This document shows positions 58,121 through 64,000 of a DNA stretch of 64,000 nucleotides, piece by piece. Numbering within the stretch: the stretch's first letter is position 1; every line of letters begins with the position of its first letter. The stretch comes from Streptomyces sp. MBT65. Its GTDB lineage: Bacteria; Actinomycetota; Actinomycetes; Streptomycetales; Streptomycetaceae. The stretch lies in contig NZ_JAENRY010000003.1 of assembly GCF_016612545.1 (NCBI RefSeq), positions 46,068 to 110,067 of the forward strand. The letters run 5' to 3'. Under the pieces are notes generated by a model. The model did not search any database, was not told the origin of the DNA, and was given only the letters and a program-made list of their open reading frames with translations. Position numbers and translations under genes: made by a program.

Positions 58121-59608
58121 TCACTTCTTGCTGTCGATGACCGCCTCCATCACGCTCTTCGCGATGGGGGCCGCGAGGCCGCCGCCGGAGATGTCGTCAC
58201 GGTTGGCGCTGGAGTCCTCGATGACCACGGCCACGGCCACCGGCGAACTGCCGTCGGCGAGCTTGGCGTAGGAGACGAACCAGGCGTACGGGTTCTCGCT
58301 GTTGTCGACACCGTGCTGGGCGGTACCGGTCTTGCCGCCGACGGTGACGCCGTCGATCTGCGCGTTCTTGCCGGTGCCCTCCTTGACGACGGTCTCCATC
58401 ATCGACTGCAGGATCTGCGCGTTCTTCGAGGAGAGCGGCTGGCTCAGCTCCTGCGGCTCGGTCTGCGCGATGGTGTCGACGTTCGAGGACTGGAGCTTGT
58501 CGACCATGTACGGCTTCATCAGCTTGCCGTCGTTGGCGACCGCGGAGGCGACCATGGCCATCTGGAGCGGGGTCGCCGCGGTGTTGAACTGGCCGATCGA
58601 GGAGAGCGCGGTCTGCGAGGAGTTCATGTTGTCGGAGAAGACCGACGAGCTGGAACGGACCGGGGTGAACTGCTCGGAGTCGAAGCCGAACTTCTTCGCC
58701 TCGGCCAGCATCTTGTCGTTGCCGAGGTCCGAGCCGATCTTGCCGAAGACGGTGTTGCAGGAGTACTGCAGCGCGACGCGCATGGTCGCGTTCTTGCAGG
58801 GGATGTTGCCCTCGTTCTTCAGCTCGGTCGTGGTGCCCTTCATGATGTAGGGCAGCGGCGAGTCGGTCGCCGTGTCGGCGGACGAGTACAGGTTGTTCTC
58901 CAGCGCCGCGGCCGCGGTGACCACCTTGAAGGTGGAGCCCGGCGGGTAGGTCTCGCGCAGCGCCCGGTTGAGCATCGGGTCGTCCGGGTCGTACTTCTTC
59001 TGGAGCTTCTGCCAGGCCTTGGAGTCCGTGGAGGTGGAGTTCCCGGCGAACGACGAGGGGTCGTACGACGGGTAGGACGCCAGCGCCAGGATCTTGCCGG
59101 TGGACGGGTCGAGGGCGACGACCGCGCCCTTGCCGCCCTGCTTCGTCAGACCGCTCCACGCGGCCTTCTGCGCGGCCGCGTTGAGGGTGGTGACGACATC
59201 GCCGCCGGACTTCTGCTTGCCGGTGATCATGTCGAGGGTGTTGCGGAAGAAGAGCCGGTCGTCGGTGCCGGAGAGGATGCCGTCCTCGATGGACTCCAGC
59301 TGGTTGGCGCCGAAGGCCTGCGAGGCGTATCCCGTGACCGGCGCCCACATCGCGCCGTTCTTGTACGTGCGCTTGTACTTCAGGTCGTTCAGCCCGGAGG
59401 TGCTGGTCTGGGTGGAGCCGGTGATCGGGCTGCCGTCGACGATGATGTCGCCGCGCGGGGTGGAGTAGCGCGCGATGGTGACCCGGCGGTTCTTCGGGTC
59501 GTCCTTGAGGCTGTCGGTCTTGACGTACTGGAGCCAGTTGTCGCGCAACAGCAGGGTGAGGACCAGGAGGCCGCAGAAGAGCGCGATCCGGCGCAGGGGC
59601 TTGTTCAT
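58121..59608 (-). CDS. pbpA: penicillin-binding protein (class B, PbpA-like)
   Basis: A 495-aa protein starting MNKPLRRIALFCGLLVLTLL at ATG 59608. One membrane anchor, dimerisation region, then the transpeptidase: PPGSTFKVVTAAAALEN (Ser nucleophile in STFK), YSCNTVFGKIG (SxN) and GGKTGTAQHGV (KTG). It crosslinks peptidoglycan and pairs with the adjacent SEDS protein. The ATGA overlap with rodA fixes the start and couples translation. Confidence 0.95.
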   Translation of the reverse strand: MNKPLRRIALFCGLLVLTLLLRDNWLQYVKTDSLKDDPKNRRVTIARYSTPRGDIIVDGSPITGSTQTSTSGLNDLKYKRTYKNGAMWAPVTGYASQAFGANQLESIEDGILSGTDDRLFFRNTLDMITGKQKSGGDVVTTLNAAAQKAAWSGLTKQGGKGAVVALDPSTGKILALASYPSYDPSSFAGNSTSTDSKAWQKLQKKYDPDDPMLNRALRETYPPGSTFKVVTAAAALENNLYSSADTATDSPLPYIMKGTTTELKNEGNIPCKNATMRVALQYSCNTVFGKIGSDLGNDKMLAEAKKFGFDSEQFTPVRSSSSVFSDNMNSSQTALSSIGQFNTAATPLQMAMVASAVANDGKLMKPYMVDKLQSSNVDTIAQTEPQELSQPLSSKNAQILQSMMETVVKEGTGKNAQIDGVTVGGKTGTAQHGVDNSENPYAWFVSYAKLADGSSPVAVAVVIEDSSANRDDISGGGLAAPIAKSVMEAVIDSKK

Positions 59609-61047
59609 GACGGGCGGACCACCTGGGTCATCTCGGCGTCGGGACTGGGTGCGGGCGCGGGCGCCGGTCTGCGGGCGGTGTCGCTGATCCGGATCAGGAT
59701 GCCGATGAGGGCCCAGTTGGCCAGCACGGAGGAACCGCCGTAGGCCATGAACGGCATGGTCATACCGGTCAGCGGGATGAGGCCCATGACACCGCCGGCC
59801 ACCACGAAGACCTGGAGCGCGAAGGCGCCGGACAGGCCGACGGCGAGCAGCTTGCCGAACGGGTCGCGGGCGGCCAGCGCGGTGCGTACGCCGCGCTCCA
59901 CGATCAGGCCGTAGATCAGCAGGATCGCCATGATGCCGGCCAGGCCCAGTTCCTCGCCGAAGGTGGCGAGGATGAAGTCGGAGTTGGCGGCGAACCGGAT
60001 CAGGTCGGAGTGGCCCTGGCCCAGGCCGCTGCCGAGGGTGCCGCCGGAGCCGAAGGCCCACAGCGCCTGCATCGACTGCTCGGAGTGGCCGGCCGCGCCC
60101 GCCTGGCTGAGCTTGTACTCCTTCATCGGGTCCAGCCAGGCCTGGACACGCTGCTGGACGTGCGGTTCGAACGTGGCCACACCGACCGCGCCGGCCGCGG
60201 ACATCAGCAGACCGAAGACGATCCAGCTGGTCCGCTCGGTGGCGACGTACAGCATGATGATGAACATTCCGAAGAACAGCAGCGAGGTGCCGAGGTCCGT
60301 CTCGAAGACCAGGATTAGGATCGAGATGAACCAGACGACCAGGATCGGGCCGAGGTCGCGACCGCGCGGCAGGTACAGGCCCATGAAACGGCGGCTGGCC
60401 AGGGCGAGCGCGTCGCGCTTCACCATCAGGTAGCCGGCGAAGAAGACGGCGAGGGCGATCTTCGCGAACTCACCGGGCTGAAGAGAGCCGAGTCCGGGGA
60501 TCTTGATCCAGATCTTGGCGCCGTAGATGTTGGCCCCGAGGCCGGGCACCAGCGGCAGCAGGAGCAGCACCAGGGCCGCGAACATCGAGATGTACGTGTA
60601 GCGCTGAAGGACGCGGTGGTCCTTGAGGAAGATCAGCACGACGACGAAGAACGCGATGCCCAGCGCGGTGTACAGCAGTTGCCGCGGTGCCGCGTTGCCC
60701 GCCTGGCCGATGGACTGGAGCAGCTTCGACTGGTCGAGGCGCCAGATGACGACGAGCCCCAGGCCGTTGAGCAGCGTGGCCAGCGGCAGCAGCAGCGGGT
60801 CCGCGTACGGCGCGAACTTGCGCACGCCCAGATGCGCGACGCCGGCCAGCAGGCCGAGGCCCAGGCCGTAACTCAGCAGCCCGGTCGGCACCTTGTCGTC
60901 GATGGCCAGGCCCACGTTGGCGTAGGCGAAGACCGGGATGACGACCGCGAACAGCAGCAGCGCCAGCTCGGTGTTGCGCCGGCTCGGTGCGCCGATGGAG
61001 CCGATCGTGGACGTGTGGTGCGACGGCGTGTTGGTTGAACTGCTCAT
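59605..61047 (-). CDS. rodA: SEDS family protein (FtsW/RodA-type glycosyltransferase)
   Basis: A 480-aa protein with about twelve membrane helices (for example SYGLGLGLLAGVAHLGVRKF and GLAGIMAILLIYGLIVERGV). The SEDS signatures are present: LGLVVIWRLDQSK, KIPGLGSLQPGEFAKIALAV, FETDLGTSLLFFGMFIIML, and ANSDFILATFGEELGLAG. SEDS proteins polymerise glycan strands with a partner PBP, here the overlapping pbpA product. In mycobacteria the homologous gene is called rodA; FtsW is a possible alternative name. Confidence 0.95.
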   Translation of the reverse strand: MSSSTNTPSHHTSTIGSIGAPSRRNTELALLLFAVVIPVFAYANVGLAIDDKVPTGLLSYGLGLGLLAGVAHLGVRKFAPYADPLLLPLATLLNGLGLVVIWRLDQSKLLQSIGQAGNAAPRQLLYTALGIAFFVVVLIFLKDHRVLQRYTYISMFAALVLLLLPLVPGLGANIYGAKIWIKIPGLGSLQPGEFAKIALAVFFAGYLMVKRDALALASRRFMGLYLPRGRDLGPILVVWFISILILVFETDLGTSLLFFGMFIIMLYVATERTSWIVFGLLMSAAGAVGVATFEPHVQQRVQAWLDPMKEYKLSQAGAAGHSEQSMQALWAFGSGGTLGSGLGQGHSDLIRFAANSDFILATFGEELGLAGIMAILLIYGLIVERGVRTALAARDPFGKLLAVGLSGAFALQVFVVAGGVMGLIPLTGMTMPFMAYGGSSVLANWALIGILIRISDTARRPAPAPAPSPDAEMTQVVRPS

Positions 61048-61077
61048 CGTGTGACGGGGCCTCTCACGGCTTGCCTG

Positions 61078-62610
61078 TTACTTGCTGCACTGCGAGACGA
61101 CCTGCTGCTCTTCCTCCGAAAGGCTGGGACCGGGGCTGGGAGTCGCAGACGGGGTCGGGGACGGGGACGTCGAGGTCGAGGCCGAAGGATTCGGCTTCGG
61201 CGTGGCCTTGGACGTGAGGGAGGTGCTGGTGGTTCCCGTGGTGCCACCGGCCTGGCCCGAGCCCGGCTTGGAAGTCGTCTTCGCGGCGGTCTCGCGCTGG
61301 GACTCCTTCTTGCACGCGGAGGCCTGCACCGCCAGATCGGCGATCTTCTTCTGGGCGTCCTGGAGACCACCCTCGGCGATCGTCGCCTTGACCTGCTTCT
61401 GCTGATACGGCGGCAGGTACTTGAGTTCGATGTCGGGGTGGTCCTTCTCCACCTTCGACAGCGAGACCCAGGCGAGGTCCTGGCTGATGCCCCGGTACAG
61501 CGCCACGTGCTCGCCGTTGGCGCCGACGAAGTACTGCGTCTGCGTCCAGCGCCAACCGCCGTACAGGCCACCGCCGATGACGGCGAGCGCGAGCACCGTG
61601 TAGAAGGATCTCTTGAACCACTTGCGGCCCTTGGAGGGCTTCACGAAGTCGTCGTCCGTGTAGTCCCCGAAGCTGCCCTCGGGGACGTAACCGGTGGTGT
61701 CGCCGGAGCCGGGCGGGCCGAACTCGCCACCGCCGCCGCCCTGTCCGGGCACCTGGCGGCCGAGCCCGGAGGCGCGGCCGGCCGGAGTCTGCATGATGTT
61801 GTTGTCGTGCAGGTGGAGCTGGTTCTCGGCGACCGCGCCGACGATCACCGGGGTGTCCGAGAGCTGCGCGGCGAGGGTGTCGCCGGTGTCGAGGTCCAGG
61901 ACGTCGGCGATGATCACCGTGATGTTGTCGGGGCCGCCGCCGCGCAGCGCGAGCTGGATCAGCTCCTGCACGGTCTCCTGGGGGCCCTGGTAGCTGGCGA
62001 GGGTGTCTTCCATCGTCTGGTGGGAGACGACGCCCGACAGCCCGTCGGAACAGATCAAGTACCGGTCGCCGGCGCGGACTTCACGGATCGACAGGTCCGG
62101 CTCGACGTGGTCGCCGCTGCCGAGCGCGCGCATGAGGAGCGCGCGCTGCGGGTGCGTGGTGGCCTCTTCCTCGGTGATCCGGCCCTCGTCGACCAGCCGC
62201 TGCACCCACGTGTGGTCCTGGGTGATCTGGGTCAGCACGCCGTCGCGCAGCAAGTAGGCGCGGGAGTCGCCGACATGGACGAGGCCGAGCCGCTGCCCGG
62301 TCCACAGCAGGGCGGTCAGGGTCGTGCCCATGCCCTCCAGCTGTGGATCCTCCTCGACCATCATCCGCAACTGGTCGTTGGCCCGCTGCACGGCGGTGCC
62401 GAGCGAGGTGAGGATGTCGGAGCCCGGCACGTCGTCGTCGAGCGAGACGATGGTCGAGATCACCTCGGAGGAGGCGACCTCACCGGCGGCCTGGCCGCCC
62501 ATCCCGTCGGCGATCGCGAGGAGACGTGGACCGGCGTAGCCGGAGTCCTCGTTGCCCTCGCGGATCATGCCTTTGTGCGATCCGGCGGCGAAGCGCAGTG
62601 ACAGACTCAT
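61078..62610 (-). CDS. pstP: PP2C-type Ser/Thr phosphatase PstP
   Basis: A 510-aa protein starting MSLSLRFAAGSHKGMIREGN at ATG 62610, 6 nt after GAGG; an in-frame ATG at 62640 has a poor site. Catalytic domain residues 1-240 with REGNEDSGYAG, LLAIADGMGGQAAGEV, VHVGDSRAYLLRDGVLTQIT, ICSDGLSGVV and RGGGPDNITVIIADV. Then a Gly-rich linker, one membrane helix (FYTVLALAVIGGGLYGGWRW) and a Ser/Thr/Pro-rich external tail. It removes phosphate from PknB and FHA targets. Confidence 0.95.
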   Translation of the reverse strand: MSLSLRFAAGSHKGMIREGNEDSGYAGPRLLAIADGMGGQAAGEVASSEVISTIVSLDDDVPGSDILTSLGTAVQRANDQLRMMVEEDPQLEGMGTTLTALLWTGQRLGLVHVGDSRAYLLRDGVLTQITQDHTWVQRLVDEGRITEEEATTHPQRALLMRALGSGDHVEPDLSIREVRAGDRYLICSDGLSGVVSHQTMEDTLASYQGPQETVQELIQLALRGGGPDNITVIIADVLDLDTGDTLAAQLSDTPVIVGAVAENQLHLHDNNIMQTPAGRASGLGRQVPGQGGGGGEFGPPGSGDTTGYVPEGSFGDYTDDDFVKPSKGRKWFKRSFYTVLALAVIGGGLYGGWRWTQTQYFVGANGEHVALYRGISQDLAWVSLSKVEKDHPDIELKYLPPYQQKQVKATIAEGGLQDAQKKIADLAVQASACKKESQRETAAKTTSKPGSGQAGGTTGTTSTSLTSKATPKPNPSASTSTSPSPTPSATPSPGPSLSEEEQQVVSQCSK

Positions 62611-62731
62611 GCGCACCTCGCCCGTCGGCTCCGGGTACATCCGCACGGTGCCCACCCTCCGGTCGGGAGCGCGCCGGGGTCCGCTAGGCGGTCCGCCGCT
62701 GCGTGCTCGCTCCGCTCGCTCATTGTCTGTA

Positions 62732-63253
62732 CTACTTCCGCAGCTCGATGACGGTCTTGCCGATGCGGATCGGCGCGCCCAGCGGAATCGGTGTGGGGGT
62801 CGTCAGCCGGGACCGGTCCAGGTACGTGCCGTTCGTGGATCCGAGGTCCTCGACGATCCACTGGCCGTCGCGGTCCGGGTAGATCCTGGCATGGCGGCTG
62901 GATGCGTAGTCGTCGTCCAGCACGATCGTCGAATCGTGCGCCCGGCCCAGGGTGATGGTCTGGCCCTGGAGGGCGACGGTGGTGCCGGTGAGAATTCCCT
63001 CACTGACGACGAGTTTGGTGGGGGCGTTACGGCGCTGCCGGCCGCCCCCGCTCGGCTGTTGCTGGCGCTGTTGCGGAGGCGCCGCCTGCCGGGCGGCCTG
63101 TTGCTGCGGCCGTCCCGCGTCCCGTCGCGAGCCGCGCTGAGTGACACGCGTTCCGAACAGGTCGCTGCGGATGACCTGCACGGCCACGATCACGAACAGC
63201 CACAGTACGGCCAGGAAACCCAGCCGCATGACCGTGAGGGTCAGCTCTGACAT
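62732..63253 (-). CDS. fhaB: FHA-domain protein FhaB (FipA-like)
   Basis: A 173-aa protein starting MSELTLTVMRLGFLAVLWLF at ATG 63253. N-terminal membrane helix (TVMRLGFLAVLWLFVIVAVQ), a Gln/Arg/Pro linker, and an FHA domain: VVSEGILTGTTVALQGQTIT, LGRAHDSTIVLDDDYASSRH, GQWIVEDLGSTNGTYLDRSR. FHA binds phosphothreonine of kinase targets and acts in division and wall synthesis with PknB and PstP. Confidence 0.95.
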   Translation of the reverse strand: MSELTLTVMRLGFLAVLWLFVIVAVQVIRSDLFGTRVTQRGSRRDAGRPQQQAARQAAPPQQRQQQPSGGGRQRRNAPTKLVVSEGILTGTTVALQGQTITLGRAHDSTIVLDDDYASSRHARIYPDRDGQWIVEDLGSTNGTYLDRSRLTTPTPIPLGAPIRIGKTVIELRK

Positions 63254-63263
63254 TGCCCCCGCT

Positions 63264-63948
63264 TCACCCTTCGGCTTGCCGGTAAATGATGGTGGTGCTG
63301 CCCACGACGATCCGCGAGCCGTCGCGGAGCGTAGCGCGGGTGGTGTGCTGCCCGTCCACCACGATGCCGTTGGTGGACCCGAGATCCTGGATCGTCGAGG
63401 GCGTTCCGGTCCGGATCTCACAGTGCCGGCGGGATACGCCGGGGTCGTCGATCCGCACGTCGGCTTCGGTGCTGCGGCCCATCACCAACGTCGCGCGGGA
63501 GATCTGATGGCGGGCGCCGTTGATCTCCACCCAGTACCGCATCCGCACCCCGGCGGCCGGGGTGCGGATTGGTGGAGGAGGCGAGCGTACGGCTGCGCAC
63601 CCGGTACAGACCGGTGTCGAGGTCGTCCGCCTTCTCCAGGTGGACCTTGATGGGTCCCATGAAGGTGTAGCGCTGCTGCTTGGCGTAGTCGCGCACCATC
63701 CCGGCGAGCTCGTCACCGAGCTGGCCGGAGTAGGGGCTGAGCCGCTCGAAGTCCGGCGTGCTCAGCTCGACGATGAAGTCGTTGGGTACGACGGTCCGGT
63801 CGCGGTTCCAGATCGTCGCGTTGTTGTCGCACTCCCGCTGGAGCGCGCCGGCGATCTCGACGGGCTGGACCTCGGACTTGAACACCTTGGCGAAGGTGCC
63901 GTTGACCAGACCTTCGAGGCGTTGCTCGAACTTCTTCAGGACTCCCAT
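63264..63948 (-). pseudogene. fhaA: FHA-domain protein FhaA, apparent frameshift in linker
   Basis: N-terminal DUF3662 part starts at ATG 63948 behind AGGAGG (MGVLKKFEQRLEGLVNGTFA) and reads through LDTGLYRVRSRTLASSTNPH. The FHA part (RYWVEINGARHQISRATLVM, GVSRRHCEIRTGTPSTIQDL, NGIVVDGQHTTRATLRDGSR) lies in another frame and ends at 63264. No single frame joins them. The linker, normally tens of residues and Pro/Gly-rich in this family, is nearly absent. The break coincides with a 13-bp perfect hairpin at 63541-63569. Either fhaA is truly split with a deleted linker, or the GC-rich linker was collapsed in sequencing or assembly. Confidence 0.85.
63541..63569. repeat. 13-bp perfect inverted repeat with 3-nt loop at fhaA break
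   Basis: ATCCGCACCCCGG, loop CGG, then the exact complement. It lies at the point where the DUF3662 and FHA frames of fhaA separate. Confidence 0.8.
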
Positions 63949-64000
63949 GGGGCACCTCCTCCGTCGTCGCCGCACTGGCTGTCGTACCGACCGCCGTGCC

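Overview
The window is a Streptomyces chromosome segment: very high GC, GTG/TTG starts, and an actinobacterial gene order of DLW-39, tRNA-Ala, ppiA, rhomboid, crgA, trpG, srtE, pknB, pbpA, rodA, pstP, fhaB, fhaA, which in this group lies close to gyrA and oriC. It has two parts.

Positions 1 to about 42,128 are most of a temperate siphophage prophage, cut by the left window edge inside its tape measure gene. The late genes read leftward (minus strand): HNH nuclease, TerS, TerL, SPP1-like portal, minor head protein, scaffold, a very small Prp-like cysteine protease, major capsid protein, connector, stopper and terminator proteins, major tail protein, the G/GT tail chaperone pair with a -1 slippery site, and the tape measure. 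Between 17 and 28 kb lies an accessory zone: a HEPN-like protein, membrane-anchored proteins on both strands, three genes with a shared promoter or leader, and a tightly coupled operon of membrane proteins plus a PP2C phosphatase (27,215 to 21,884). This operon sits behind a 28-bp perfect palindrome and a divergent HTH gene. From 39.4 to 28.5 kb a leftward early operon of about 20 small, overlapping genes is mostly of unknown function, many with Cys-rich zinc-ribbon motifs. The immunity and integration module is a divergent regulator pair with repeated operators at 39.1 to 39.6 kb, a small gene, and a tyrosine integrase. The integrase ends 145 bp before an att core made of the 3' part of tRNA-Ile(GAT).

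From 42,129 to 64,000 is core chromosome: a SIMPL-domain protein, DUF6344-like and DLW-39 proteins, a secreted membrane-anchored protein, a Ser/Thr kinase with its XRE neighbour, tRNA-Ala(TGC), a parS site, a DUF5324-like protein, cyclophilin, rhomboid protease, a cluster of DnaA boxes, CrgA, DUF881, three class E sortases around a glutamine amidotransferase, and the PknB, PbpA, RodA, PstP, FhaB, FhaA cell-wall signalling operon. fhaA carries an apparent frameshift exactly at a 13-bp perfect hairpin.

The observations I rate most worth following are: the mini-Prp protease placed between scaffold and capsid genes whose N-termini share a WF-x-L-x-RHD motif; the membrane/PP2C operon with its palindromic operator; a GTAC-tetranucleotide island inside that operon; the HEPN-like gene; and the fhaA frameshift. 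All assignments come from reading the sequence; no database search was run.
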